A DNA stretch of 40,544 nucleotides from an uncultured Chthonomonas sp. (GTDB lineage Bacteria > Armatimonadota > Chthonomonadetes > Chthonomonadales > Chthonomonadaceae). Both the position numbers and the translations under genes were made by a program. Below the pieces are notes generated by a model. It searched no databases. It had not been told where the DNA came from and saw only the letters and a list, made by a program, of their open reading frames with translations. Positions within the stretch are counted from its first letter, which is position 1; each line of letters starts with the position of its first letter. Location: NCBI GenBank assembly GCA_903919615.1, contig CAIXIX010000384.1:1-40544 (forward strand), given 5' to 3'. Below, in pieces: positions 1 through 8,485 of the stretch.

Positions 1-1358
1 CCATACCCGCGGGGAATAATTTCCGGGGCAGGGCAGGCAGCATTAATATCAAGTGCAGCCGGAGATATTGCCGAAAGCTTGTCGATAACAGCAATTGCGT
101 CCGAGATACTTTTGCTTGCTGCTTCGTGGGTTACCCACACTATTTCTGCCTGATCGGTGTGTGTTTCCTTCTGCACAACCGATTCAATCGAAATGTCGTG
201 ATCTCCAAGTACTGCGGCGATCGATGCAAGCGCCCTTGGTCGGTCTAGCACATGCATCCGCAGATAATGCCGGCTTACGACATCATCAATATGCATTACC
301 TTCCGCGTTTTCGCACAGGTGCATCCAACACGCCCTGTCGACCCCCCGCGCAAGTTACGGCAGCTATCCATGATGTCGCCTACAACGGCGCTGCCTGTGG
401 GTCCGGCGCCGGCGCCCCTGCCGTAGAACATAACATCCCCAACAGAATCGCCCTTAACCATGATCGCATTGTAGACATCGTTCGTGGAGGCAAGCGGATG
501 ATTGGCAGGCAAGAGCGCCGGGTGAACCCGAACCTGTACCTGCTCGGAATCAACCCGTCTTGCGATTCCAACGAGTTTTACGACGAAACCGAGCTCGGCT
601 GCGGCTTGAATATCTCGCCGTGCGATCTTAGTAATGCCTTCGACGTAGACATCGTTTACGTTAATTCTTGTTGTAAACGCGATTGAGGCAAGAATAGCTA
701 TTTTATATTGAGCATCGAACCCGCCAATATCGCTCGTCGGATTTGTTTCGGCATAGCCGTGCACTTGGGCCTCCGCAAGCACAGCATCAAAATCCGCTTT
801 TTCCCGCGACATTCGCGTGAGAATGTAGTTAGTGGTGCCATTAATAATCCCAAGTACTTCCCGCACCTGGTTGCCGGAAAGGGCATTCTTCATCGGTTGG
901 ATAACAGGGATACCGCCACCGACGCTGCCTTCGAACTGAAAGTCGAGCTTGCGTGCAGCCGCTTCCACCATCAGTTCATGGCCCTCTTTGGCGATCATCT
1001 CTTTATTGGCCGTAACGATCTGCTTACCGTTCTTAATGGCTCTGAGGATAAACTCCCTGGCTGGCTCGATACCACCGATCAATTCGCAGACAATGTCAAT
1101 ATCGGGGTCGTCAATAACTTCGGAAGCATTCGTAGTAAGCAGCGACCGATCAACTTGAACACCACGCTTCTTGTCTAGATTTCGTACGGCTATCTTCTTT
1201 ATATGGAAGGGACCGCCAATTTTCCGCTCGATCTCAGCCTTATTGTTCTGCAGAAGCGCAACTGTACCGGATCCCACTACCCCAAGGCCCAGAATACCAA
1301 TTTCAATGCGCGGCTTTTCCCACTTTTTGTCCTGCGGCTTCGCGGCAGCCTCGCTCAT
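1..1358 (-). CDS. hom: Homoserine dehydrogenase (3' end outside window)
   Basis: NAD(P)-dependent reduction of aspartate semialdehyde to homoserine, the branch point to threonine and methionine, in the cytoplasm. The reading frame is open from an ATG at 1358 to the window edge, 452 codons. An N-terminal Rossmann motif GLGVVG lies near residues 24-29. It is followed by the conserved catalytic stretches VTANKEMIA and GSVGGGIPVI, then GIINGTTNYI. A C-terminal ACT domain starts around residue 370 (YYLRMHVLDRP), as in the long, feedback-regulated form. Family members are about 430-450 residues, so the stop should lie just outside the window. A purine-rich site (AAGGGA) precedes the start. The start lies 122 bp downstream of the accB stop on the same strand, so the gene may have its own promoter; an AT-rich TATATTATAG lies in that gap. 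Confidence 0.95.
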   Translation of the reverse strand, partial: MSEAAAKPQDKKWEKPRIEIGILGLGVVGSGTVALLQNNKAEIERKIGGPFHIKKIAVRNLDKKRGVQVDRSLLTTNASEVIDDPDIDIVCELIGGIEPAREFILRAIKNGKQIVTANKEMIAKEGHELMVEAAARKLDFQFEGSVGGGIPVIQPMKNALSGNQVREVLGIINGTTNYILTRMSREKADFDAVLAEAQVHGYAETNPTSDIGGFDAQYKIAILASIAFTTRINVNDVYVEGITKIARRDIQAAAELGFVVKLVGIARRVDSEQVQVRVHPALLPANHPLASTNDVYNAIMVKGDSVGDVMFYGRGAGAGPTGSAVVGDIMDSCRNLRGGSTGRVGCTCAKTRKVMHIDDVVSRHYLRMHVLDRPRALASIAAVLGDHDISIESVVQKETHTDQAEIVWVTHEAASKSISDAIAVIDKLSAISPAALDINAACPAPEIIPRGY

Positions 1359-1480
1359 ACCAGATATCCCTTCGTGCAACTTGCTATCAGACCAAAGCAT
1401 CCTTTGCTCTAATCTAATCACTATAATATAAAGACTGTGTTCCAGGTGCGGCCCAATCGAGCGGTTGCTGAAACGTCAGA

Positions 1481-1960
1481 CTATTCACTTTGCAGAATTA
1501 CAAGTGTTGCGCCCGCGTGTACGAGTTGGCCATCTCCGGCCGGTACCGCGATTACCACACCAGCATGTTCTGCGAGAACTTCAGAAAAGATCTTCATCGC
1601 CTCGATTATTCCGATAACCTGTCCAACCGAGACATGCTGGCCCACCGTAACAAGTGGCGCTGCACCAGGCTTATCGGATCTGTAAAACATTCCCATCATT
1701 GGCGATGTGAGATGAATGCCTGCGGCGACAGGCGGATCCGGCGATGCTGAGGAAGGAGGAGGCAGTCGTCTGGGCGGCTCGGTTACTACGGCATGACGGT
1801 AGGACTGCTCTGCGGTCGCCTTAAGCTTTACTGTGGATCTTGGGCCACGAATACGGAGGTATCGGGAATCTTCATTAATAATGAACTCGTCCAGTCCGCT
1901 CTCTTCGAACAGCTGTACAAGTTTAACGATTTCATCCAGTTCGAAACCAAATAGGGCCAT
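1481..1960 (-). CDS. accB: Biotin carboxyl carrier protein of acetyl-CoA carboxylase
   Basis: Carries carboxybiotin between the biotin carboxylase and carboxyltransferase subunits in the first step of fatty-acid synthesis. The 159-residue protein has the normal AccB plan. The N-terminal helical region (FELDEIVKLVQLFEES) is followed by a Pro/Ser/Ala-rich linker at about residues 60-80. The biotinyl domain then runs from about 82 to the end, with the biotin attachment motif EAMKIF (Lys123). The ATG at 1960 begins the conserved N-terminal helix. No accC is next to it: downstream on the same strand is hom, and upstream is a long non-coding stretch with two plausible promoters. The usual accB-accC linkage is therefore broken here, at least on this side. 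Confidence 0.95.
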   Translation of the reverse strand: MALFGFELDEIVKLVQLFEESGLDEFIINEDSRYLRIRGPRSTVKLKATAEQSYRHAVVTEPPRRLPPPSSASPDPPVAAGIHLTSPMMGMFYRSDKPGAAPLVTVGQHVSVGQVIGIIEAMKIFSEVLAEHAGVVIAVPAGDGQLVHAGATLVILQSE

Positions 1961-2146
1961 TTGGGCAAATAATCCTGTAGCACGAGAGTTTTGGAGGCGG
2001 CCGCGCCGGGGTTCTGTCGGAGGTACGGCAGTCGGAATCTCGTCAATCTCGCAGTGCGCCTGAGCCTGCCGAACCAGATTCGGTGCCGATGCGTATTACA
2101 TATGAACGAGGCGTATAGTTTTGCCCCGCAAGTCTGGCCGGAATAC

Positions 2147-2222
2147 AAATTACGGGCGCACTTACTAAGTGTCAACCCATTCCTCACGTGGGAGTATACT
2201 CTCTGGCTAATACGTTTGTAAA
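2147..2222 (-). promoter_or_regulatory. Tandem promoter candidates for accB
   Basis: Two sigma-70-like promoters read toward accB on the minus strand. The distal one has TTTACA (2217-2222), an 18-bp spacer and TATACT (2193-2198). The proximal one has a perfect TTGACA (2170-2175), a 17-bp spacer and a weak TAATTT (2147-2152). Either would give a leader of about 180-230 nt before the accB ATG. The rest of 1961-2290 holds no gene I can support. Confidence 0.5.
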
Positions 2223-2275
2223 GAGCGAGACCGCCTTGGCAGAGCTCTGAGGACGATGCGAATCGCTGCTGAGCG

Positions 2276-2296
2276 TATAATCTCATATGGTATAAT
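2276..2296 (+). promoter_or_regulatory. Tandem -10 hexamers before the four-cysteine small gene
   Basis: Two perfect TATAAT hexamers lie 15 bp apart (2276-2281 and 2291-2296), the second 45 bp upstream of the ATG at 2341. I found no good -35 box for either, so the call rests on the -10 sequences and on their position between divergent genes. Confidence 0.45.
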
Positions 2297-2340
2297 CACT
2301 CTGTACGGTAGCCTTACAAGGGCATTTTCAGGAGACAAAA

Positions 2341-2523
2341 ATGGCAAAGAAAGATAGCGGCGCCAAGTCAAAAACGAACGTTACCGCCCGAGCAGCTGCG
2401 AAAGCAGAGCAGGCAGTTTGTCGGTTTTGCGGTGGAAAGCCCGAAGTTGTTCGTGTGCTAACCCCAGCTGGTAAGGCGCAGATGTACCGAAAGTGCTGCG
2501 CTGCAGCGGGTATCGCTGCCTAA
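2341..2523 (+). CDS. Small basic protein with a four-cysteine (zinc-ribbon-like) motif
   Basis: I do not recognise the family. The 60-residue protein has a Lys/Ala-rich basic N-terminus (about residues 1-24), then CRFC (Cys27 and Cys30) and a CC pair at 52-53, with no other cysteines. The CxxC-21-CC spacing could form a small zinc site. The gene looks real and well expressed. It has an AGGAGA ribosome-binding site 5 nt before the ATG, two TATAAT boxes upstream and its own intrinsic terminator 30 bp after the stop, so it is monocistronic. By size, charge and cysteine pattern it could be a ribosome-associated or nucleic-acid-binding protein. That is inference only. Confidence 0.75.
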   Translation: MAKKDSGAKSKTNVTARAAAKAEQAVCRFCGGKPEVVRVLTPAGKAQMYRKCCAAAGIAA

Positions 2524-2553
2524 CGCTGGTTACGCACAAACCGTTTTATATTG

Positions 2554-2592
2554 CGCCTTCGCATCATTTCTTGCATGCGGAGGCGTTTTTTT
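2554..2592 (+). terminator. Intrinsic terminator of the small four-cysteine gene
   Basis: An 11-bp stem pairs 2554-2564 with 2575-2585, with one G-T pair and a 10-nt loop. It is followed by seven T (2586-2592). Confidence 0.9.
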
Positions 2593-2623
2593 GTCTTGTA
2601 GATGCATTTTGAATGAATTCGGC

Positions 2624-2653
2624 TTGACTGAAAATATTGCATTATGCTATTCT
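2624..2653 (+). promoter_or_regulatory. Promoter of the SLH porin gene
   Basis: TTGACT (2624-2629), an 18-bp spacer and TATTCT (2648-2653), close to the sigma-70 consensus. Transcription would start near 2660, about 335 nt before the GTG start at 2995. Confidence 0.6.
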
Positions 2654-2659
2654 AAGCTT

Positions 2660-2994
2660 GAGTTGTGGTGAGAATCTTTACAACTGTGCAACTACGATAC
2701 GTTTAGTATCGTATTAACGGTGGTTCTCTTATACAGAACTCGACTACGGCGTGTGATGTTAGCCTGAACTCAGGAAAGATCTCAGCACTTACTGGCCCGC
2801 GATGATGCGGCAGCATAGAGAAGCAGGATACAAGGCAACTCTTCTCGGTGCACCCGCAATGCAGCGTGCGGTCATCAGGAGCGGAAGTTTTTCCAGGGTA
2901 TGGTTGGCGCGGGCGCCGGGAAACCGGGCGATCTGTCGGCACAATCGGCAGCCGCCACTACCTTAACCATCTATCATGATGGAGGAGTTCCGAA
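2660..2994 (+). other. Long structured 5' leader of the porin gene
   Basis: There is no convincing ORF in this stretch. It starts at the predicted transcription start and ends at a GGAGG site (2981-2985) 9 nt before the start codon. A perfect 7-bp hairpin, ACGATAC/GTATCGT, lies at 2694-2712 with a 5-nt loop. The GC-rich second half (about 2890-2950) could form further stems. I could not match it to a known riboswitch class. Confidence 0.45.
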
Positions 2995-4851
2995 GTGAAA
3001 AAGTTCCTGCCTTACATGGGCGCAGCCATCGCAACCCTTGCGATGACCTGGTCCGTACAGGCCAGCGCACAGGACATGTTCAAAGATGTCCCGAGCGACC
3101 ACTGGGCCTATTCTGCAATCAGCGATCTTCAGGCTAAGAAGATCCTGCTTGGCTACCCCAACGGTTATTTCCAGGGCAAGCGCGTTCTTACTCGCTACGA
3201 GTTCGCAGTCGCGCTAAAGCGCGCTCTCGATGCCATCCCCGCCGGTAAAGACGGCAAGCCTGGTGCAGACGGCGCTGCTGGCGCTGCTGGCAAAGACGGC
3301 GAAAACGGCAAAGATGGCGCACAGGGCGCACCTGGCATGACCCCGGAAGAGGTCACTGCCCTGCAGAAGCTGGCCGACACCTTCAAGGCTGAGCTGGCAA
3401 GCCTAGGCACCAATGTTAAGGCGATCAATGCTCGCCTCGACACGCTGTCCAAGCAGGTTACCGCTCTTGGCGAGAAGATCGACAAGCTGCCGATGATCCA
3501 CGGTGAGTTCTTCACCGGCTTCCGCAGCGATCTAGCCAGCGCTCCTTTCGTCGATCAGGCTGGCGTTGCACGACACGCGTCCAAGTCTCCGTTCACTGGT
3601 ATCGACAATCCCACCGACTTCCACCTGCAGGTAGGCGCAAATCTTGCCGGCGGCGTGAAGTTTGTTGGCGATCTCGTTGAGTCCAACTACCTTAACTATG
3701 CTCCGTTGAACAGCCAGGCGGTCGCACGACCGGCGATGGGTAACGGCGGCGCGTTCCAGACCAACGTCTACACCGCTGAGATCATTGTTCCGGTTAGCCA
3801 GTTCGGCAGCAAGACGACCCTTGAGCTTGGCCGATTCAAGAATAGCCTCAGCGACCTCGTCTACATGCGACCTGACACCGATCCTTACTTCAGCCTGCCG
3901 TGGTACGACGATGGCAAGTATGTGCAGGACGGTTTCAAACTGACCACCAAGCTTGGCAGCGTCTCCACTCAGCTGTTCGCCGGTTCCTACACGAACCTGA
4001 CCAGCTCCAATGGCGTCGCCCTGAACACCGTCAACCTCGCGGCCGGCACAGCCAGCCAGAGCGTTGGCCTCGACCTCAAGTTGCCTGTCAGCAAGATCGG
4101 CGAAGTTGGCTTCACCCTTCTTGACCTCTCCGGTTCCAGCGCTCAGGCGGTGGTTAACGGCAGCAACATCAACGAAGTCGTGTACGGTGCAAGCCTCAAG
4201 CTGAATCAGATGGGCAAGATCGGTATCAGCGGCGAGTTCGCAAAGTCGGTCGTGCAGTCAAGCATCACCAACGGCGCCAACGTTTCGAACGATGACAACA
4301 ATGCCTATAAGATCAACGCTGCTTTCAAGAGCGGCGCGGTTGGCATCAATGCAGGTTACCTGTACATCGATCCGAACTTCAGCGCTCCTGGTTCATGGCT
4401 GCAGGTTGGTTCTTACTACAACCCAACCAATCTCCAGGGTCCATACGCTGGACTTGATTACAAGTTCAGTGGCAAGCTGACTGGCTCTGCGACCGGCGCA
4501 TTCCTCGAGGGTGCACGCAACCGACCAGGTTCCTTCACCCAGGGTAGCAGCATCGGCAAGGTTACCACCGGCCTTAAGTACCACTTGAGCAAGGTTGTAC
4601 ACCTGTCGGCAGCGTATGAGGGCGACTTCTGGAACGTGTCTGCTGGCGCAGTTGGCGCACATGCTACCGCATGGCAGCAGTACATCACGCTTGGCGCTGG
4701 CCTGAACCTTGCGGGTAACACCACCCTCAAGTTCGGTTACCAGATCCTGGCGAACCAGGACAAGTCTGGTGTTACCGCTCTTACTGGTCAGGCTCTCGGA
4801 GCCACTCAGAACGCGAACGTCTTCACCACTCAGGTCAGCGTTCACTTCTAA
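2995..4851 (+). CDS. SLH-domain outer-membrane porin with a collagen-like segment
   Basis: An outer-membrane channel that probably tethers the membrane to the cell wall. The 618-residue protein starts at GTG, preceded by GGAGG at good spacing. Its parts in order are: a signal peptide (about 1-25, cleavage after ASA), one SLH domain (about 28-77; FKDVPSDHWAYSAI ... TRYEFAVALKRAL), ten Gly-X-Y collagen-like triplets (84-113), a predicted coiled coil (about 116-165), and a long Gly/Asn/Ser-rich beta-barrel (about 168-618) ending in the aromatic OMP signature VSVHF. SLH plus coiled coil plus barrel is the plan of Deinococcus SlpA, Veillonella OmpM and cyanobacterial SomA-type porins, where the SLH domain binds wall polymer. 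Codon choice is strongly biased to C-ending codons, consistent with very high expression. The gene is monocistronic. The substrate is unknown. Confidence 0.88.
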   Translation: MKKFLPYMGAAIATLAMTWSVQASAQDMFKDVPSDHWAYSAISDLQAKKILLGYPNGYFQGKRVLTRYEFAVALKRALDAIPAGKDGKPGADGAAGAAGKDGENGKDGAQGAPGMTPEEVTALQKLADTFKAELASLGTNVKAINARLDTLSKQVTALGEKIDKLPMIHGEFFTGFRSDLASAPFVDQAGVARHASKSPFTGIDNPTDFHLQVGANLAGGVKFVGDLVESNYLNYAPLNSQAVARPAMGNGGAFQTNVYTAEIIVPVSQFGSKTTLELGRFKNSLSDLVYMRPDTDPYFSLPWYDDGKYVQDGFKLTTKLGSVSTQLFAGSYTNLTSSNGVALNTVNLAAGTASQSVGLDLKLPVSKIGEVGFTLLDLSGSSAQAVVNGSNINEVVYGASLKLNQMGKIGISGEFAKSVVQSSITNGANVSNDDNNAYKINAAFKSGAVGINAGYLYIDPNFSAPGSWLQVGSYYNPTNLQGPYAGLDYKFSGKLTGSATGAFLEGARNRPGSFTQGSSIGKVTTGLKYHLSKVVHLSAAYEGDFWNVSAGAVGAHATAWQQYITLGAGLNLAGNTTLKFGYQILANQDKSGVTALTGQALGATQNANVFTTQVSVHF

Positions 4852-4862
4852 GTCCTGTCTAG

Positions 4863-4927
4863 CCCGACTCGTCGGGTAAGGCGAAATATAAACCACCCTC
4901 ACTTCAATTTGAAGTGAGGGTGGTTTT
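4863..4927 (+). terminator. Strong intrinsic terminator after the porin gene
   Basis: A perfect 15-bp stem pairs 4891-4905 with 4911-4925 around a 5-nt loop, ending in GGTTTT with flanking A and T runs. A smaller hairpin, CCCGAC/GTCGGG, precedes it at 4863-4876. Confidence 0.92.
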
Positions 4928-4963
4928 GTTATAACAACGCGCTGTTGAGCGTTTTCCTAAGCC

Positions 4964-4991
4964 GTCGAACTTTAAAAGCTTCTGGTATAAT
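4964..4991 (+). promoter_or_regulatory. Extended -10 promoter for the SMI1-like/TPR gene
   Basis: TGGTATAAT has a perfect -10 box (4986-4991) with the extended TGn element. The -35 box (GTCGAA, 4964-4969, 16-bp spacer) is weak. The predicted start near 4998 argues against an ATG at 5006 and for the starts at 5060 or 5075. Confidence 0.55.
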
Positions 4992-5074
4992 CCAGTTGAG
5001 ATTCTGTGCGCTGCTACGTGATAACGCCAGCCAGCAACTTGCAATTTAGATTCTCAGGGGTGAAAATACAACTG

Positions 5075-6217
5075 ATGAATCCTGATCGCAGTAACGAATC
5101 TTCCGAGCGGCACGATCCAATTCGTGCAGTTGAGCGATTCTGGGGAGCTCGTATTCCCGATCCTTTTAGAAACCTCTACCTTCACTACTCTACCCCCTAT
5201 ATCCCGCCCTGCGAATTCTTTACGCTCGAGGCTATTGCTGCAGGAGCCGGTCGTGCATACGGCCAGTTGCCTCAATTTCTGCCCTTCGGGCGATGCGTAG
5301 GCAATGGGGGAACATACGGATTCTACCTGTCGCCTGAAACGGAGCCAGGCTTTTGGCCCGTGCTCTACTGCGACGACGATGAACTTTTCTTCCGCCCGGT
5401 CTCCTCGAACTTCGAGTCGTTTTTAAGACATTGTATCGCCACCGGAAGGTACGAAACCACGGATCAGTACGAGTCAGAGCAAGACCGAGAATCGGCGCTC
5501 CATGAGCTACAGTTAACTTGTAACACGCTTCTATTAGATCCGGCCGGAAAATACGCAGAGCTGCTGTCTGGACGTGTGTCTCGAAATGAAGCGGAGCTAT
5601 ATCAACTCTTCGCGAATGCAGATCCAACCGATGGTTATAGCCTTTGCTGGCTGGGTTGCGCGCGACGGGGCCTCGGCGATTCTGATCGAGCTCTCGATTT
5701 TTTTCATAGAGCTGTTGAATCGGCACAGTGGTTTGGAGATGCCTCCTATCTTCTCGCAGATATGTATCGTGAACTGGGAAAACTAGACCGTGCAGTACAG
5801 GGGTGGTGGTCGGTCGTAAAATCCTTGTTGCCACTGTGTACTAGAACCTGGGAGTGGGATCTCGGAGCGGACCATCCGGAGGCAGAAATCTACGAAATCG
5901 CTGCTGATGCCCTGTCCCAGTTCAGCTCGTATGCGAGCCCAGAAATGCGTTCCAGCGCCCTATGGACGATTGCGACAACAGAAGACCCTTATAACCCATC
6001 CGCACGCGAGGATTACGGAAAGGCATTGATGGCAACCGGAAATCTGCGCGAAGCGGAACGTGAGCTGCTGAATGCTCTCTCGCTGTGTGCAGATGATAGA
6101 GGCAGACAGTCGGTGCGAATCTACGCACTACTTCAGGAACTCTACACGATCCAAAACCGCGACCGAGATCGTTCACTGGTTGTGTTCGATAGCTCACTCC
6201 CGCGGCCCAAACACTGA
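5075..6217 (+). CDS. SMI1/KNR4-like domain protein with C-terminal TPR repeats
   Basis: About 380 residues. From roughly residue 15 to 135 the sequence looks like a SMI1/KNR4 (SUKH) domain. It has a helix ending in FRNLYLHYS, a Leu/Pro-rich stretch leading to LPFGR and GNGGTYGFYL, then WPVLYCDDD. From about 180 to 365 there are TPR-like helical pairs (DRALDFFHRAVE; AREDYGKALMATGNLREAE). There is no signal peptide, so it is probably a cytoplasmic interaction protein. SUKH domains occur in bacterial toxin-immunity proteins and also in general scaffolds. No toxin gene is adjacent, so I do not call it immunity. In-frame starts exist at 5006 (ATG), 5060 (GTG) and 5075 (ATG). The promoter at 4986 rules against 5006, and an AGGGG lies at 5056-5060. 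Domain assignment is by pattern only. Confidence 0.75.
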   Translation: MNPDRSNESSERHDPIRAVERFWGARIPDPFRNLYLHYSTPYIPPCEFFTLEAIAAGAGRAYGQLPQFLPFGRCVGNGGTYGFYLSPETEPGFWPVLYCDDDELFFRPVSSNFESFLRHCIATGRYETTDQYESEQDRESALHELQLTCNTLLLDPAGKYAELLSGRVSRNEAELYQLFANADPTDGYSLCWLGCARRGLGDSDRALDFFHRAVESAQWFGDASYLLADMYRELGKLDRAVQGWWSVVKSLLPLCTRTWEWDLGADHPEAEIYEIAADALSQFSSYASPEMRSSALWTIATTEDPYNPSAREDYGKALMATGNLREAERELLNALSLCADDRGRQSVRIYALLQELYTIQNRDRDRSLVVFDSSLPRPKH

Positions 6218-6232
6218 ATTTTGGTTTTGATC

Positions 6233-6253
6233 GGGACAGTTATAGATTGTCCC
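6233..6253. promoter_or_regulatory. Perfect hexamer inverted repeat before the GAF gene
   Basis: GGGACA (6233-6238) and TGTCCC (6248-6253) form a perfect inverted repeat with a 9-bp AT-rich centre, 20 bp before the ATG at 6273. It lacks a T-tract, so it is more likely an operator or mRNA hairpin near the ribosome-binding site than a terminator. Confidence 0.4.
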
Positions 6254-6272
6254 AATTGATGGAGAACTACCC

Positions 6273-8441
6273 ATGTCCAGCGCTGCACAACAACGTGCGG
6301 CACTTAGACGCCTCACAGAGGCGTTAGCGGCAAATCGCCCGGCCGCAGAGGTGTTTCAGCTCGCAGTTCAACAAGTCATTCGGCTCACGGGAGCGGCACG
6401 TGCAGCGATTTGCCTGCTCACCCCTGGTCACGACATGCTCGATTATGTCGCGGTGGCAGGCGCTGATGCTGCCAATATCGCTGGCTTAAGAGTTCGTGTT
6501 GACGATTCGCTGGCCGAATCTGCTGTCCAAACCGGTAAATCCGTAGTACTGGATGGCAGAAATAATCCTACTACTGGCAGCTTGTTTCCAGATCTCTCTG
6601 GTTCAGACAGCGCTGTGTTCGATCCTCTGTCAGCTGCGGCGCCAGACAGTGCAGCAGATGCCGCCAGTGGTGATTCGACTGGCTCTTCCACAAGATCTAC
6701 AACTGCAATCGTTACTCCGCTAGTAAAAGATGGCGTTATCGTCGGCGCCCTGTCTGCGATGAATAGGACCGCTTCAGGTCAAGGTGCGTCAGTCGTACCG
6801 TTTGAAACAGAGGATCAGGATCTGTTAGAGCTGTTTGCTGAGATAATTGCACTTTCGATTAAGAACGATGAGAATGCGACTGCCGCGCGTGAAACTGGCA
6901 AACAGGCGGCAACACTGTTCGAAGCCGCACAAACAGTTGCAAGTACGCTCAATGTTCAAGAAGTAATGGAAAGTGTGCTCAACGCGATCTGTGCTAATCT
7001 TGAACACAACTCGGCGATTGTGTTCTTGCTGAACGACGAGCGGTCTCACCTCTTCATTGCAGCAGAGCGCGGTCTTTCGGAACCAGAGCGCGAAGTGCAA
7101 TTGGCGGTTAATGCAGGAGGTGCGCACACGGCCTGCCTTCTGAATGGTGAACCGATAATTGTTGATAATCTGGATTCTGAGTCAGGATTTGAGTATGTAG
7201 CAGAAAGCGCTCGAGCGCTTTCTGCAATGGTTGCGCCACTAAAGAGTCGAAATGAAACCCACGGGGTTATCGTAGTGACGAGCCTTCAGCGTAGCGCTTA
7301 CCAGACGGACGATTTGCGTTTACTTTCGGCGGTTGCGGTGCAGGCAGGGGTTGCGATCGATAACGCATTTCTATTCGATGAGACGCAGCGCCGTGCAGAG
7401 CAGGCGAATGCCCTCTTCGAACTATCCCAGAGGATGAACGCAACGCTCGATGTTGACCGTGCGCTCAACGTCGTTGCAGATAGCGTCATGCAACTGCTCC
7501 GGTCCGACAAAGTTGCGGTTCTACTGAACGATTCTGAAACCGGTCACCTGGTTCCCGCAGTGCAGCGAAACATCGAATCGGATCTTTTTGCAGCTTACAC
7601 CCCAGTTTCTGGTTCTGGGATACCAGGCTGGGTGTTTGAATGGCAAACCCCGCAAGCTATCGCCGATATCGCGGCGGATCAGCGAAATGAAGCTGCGTCT
7701 CTGTTAGCTTTTGGCGCCGCATCCGCATTATGCGTGCCAATGCACTATGGAGATGACGGCGTCGGCGTGCTGTTAGCGATGAGCGAACGTAGACGCATCT
7801 TTACGATTGCCGAGATGGAGCTGCTATACACAATCGCCTACCAGGCGGCTTCAGCCGTATCAAATGGCGCTATGTATAAACAGGCACGGGAGCGAAGCAG
7901 GGATGTAAGGAAATACTTCAACCGAATCGCACAGGCCATCGGTAACACACTAGAGGCAAATTCCCTCCCCAAGCTGCTAGCGGACCTGGCAAATGAGATT
8001 ATGCTCGCCAATAGGTGTGTCGTATATCGTGTTCTGCCAGATCGGGTTGAGGTCGAAGCCAGCAGCGGCTTCCGTTCTGGATCCGAGCCGGATCCATCGG
8101 CACAAATTGGGAATGGAATGGCGGGCTTAATCGCGCGTCGAGGGCGTCCAATTCAGATTAACGATCTTGACGACGACCTTCGAGCCAGTTTGCTGCCATG
8201 GGTGAGACGCGAACGGCTGAAATCGTACCTTGGCGTGCCTGTGCGATTCGGCCAGCGAGTTGTCGGCGTAGTCGAGGTTTACACGACAGATCGTCGAACA
8301 TTCAGCCGTGAAGACGTACGACTTTTCGGGGCATTCGTCCGTCGCGCCAGGGTTGCCGAGAAGCTGAGAGAATTGGAACTATCGGCCGAAAGTGTAGTCA
8401 GGCCCGCACCGCACGTAGATTCGGTACACTATAAGCCGTAA
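6273..8441 (+). CDS. Multi-GAF-domain protein without an output domain
   Basis: 722 residues, cytoplasmic, with no signal peptide or membrane segment. Four consecutive GAF-type sensor domains are visible: about 17-195 (with a low-complexity Ser/Ala/Asp insert near 110-145), 212-362, 377-533 and 545-695. Each has the typical helix, a hydrophobic strand such as AAICLLTP or AIVFLLND, and a closing strand such as VGALSAMNR, GVIVVTS, GVLLAMSE or VGVVEVYT. No histidine kinase, GGDEF, EAL, HD or DNA-binding domain follows. The protein probably binds a small ligand or partner and passes the signal to something encoded elsewhere. A GGAGAA site precedes the start at 6273. A gap of 55 bp separates it from the preceding gene and 44 bp from the following one, so the three may be partly co-transcribed. 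Confidence 0.85.
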   Translation: MSSAAQQRAALRRLTEALAANRPAAEVFQLAVQQVIRLTGAARAAICLLTPGHDMLDYVAVAGADAANIAGLRVRVDDSLAESAVQTGKSVVLDGRNNPTTGSLFPDLSGSDSAVFDPLSAAAPDSAADAASGDSTGSSTRSTTAIVTPLVKDGVIVGALSAMNRTASGQGASVVPFETEDQDLLELFAEIIALSIKNDENATAARETGKQAATLFEAAQTVASTLNVQEVMESVLNAICANLEHNSAIVFLLNDERSHLFIAAERGLSEPEREVQLAVNAGGAHTACLLNGEPIIVDNLDSESGFEYVAESARALSAMVAPLKSRNETHGVIVVTSLQRSAYQTDDLRLLSAVAVQAGVAIDNAFLFDETQRRAEQANALFELSQRMNATLDVDRALNVVADSVMQLLRSDKVAVLLNDSETGHLVPAVQRNIESDLFAAYTPVSGSGIPGWVFEWQTPQAIADIAADQRNEAASLLAFGAASALCVPMHYGDDGVGVLLAMSERRRIFTIAEMELLYTIAYQAASAVSNGAMYKQARERSRDVRKYFNRIAQAIGNTLEANSLPKLLADLANEIMLANRCVVYRVLPDRVEVEASSGFRSGSEPDPSAQIGNGMAGLIARRGRPIQINDLDDDLRASLLPWVRRERLKSYLGVPVRFGQRVVGVVEVYTTDRRTFSREDVRLFGAFVRRARVAEKLRELELSAESVVRPAPHVDSVHYKP

Positions 8442-8485
8442 CTCGGTCGAATTGGACCGGAAGAATTTAAGCGCGGAGGGCTGCA

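Noticed and set aside
1828-2286. A 152-codon minus-strand frame overlapping accB
   Set aside because: It is out of frame with accB over shared sequence and shows no family pattern; the upstream part is better explained by promoters.
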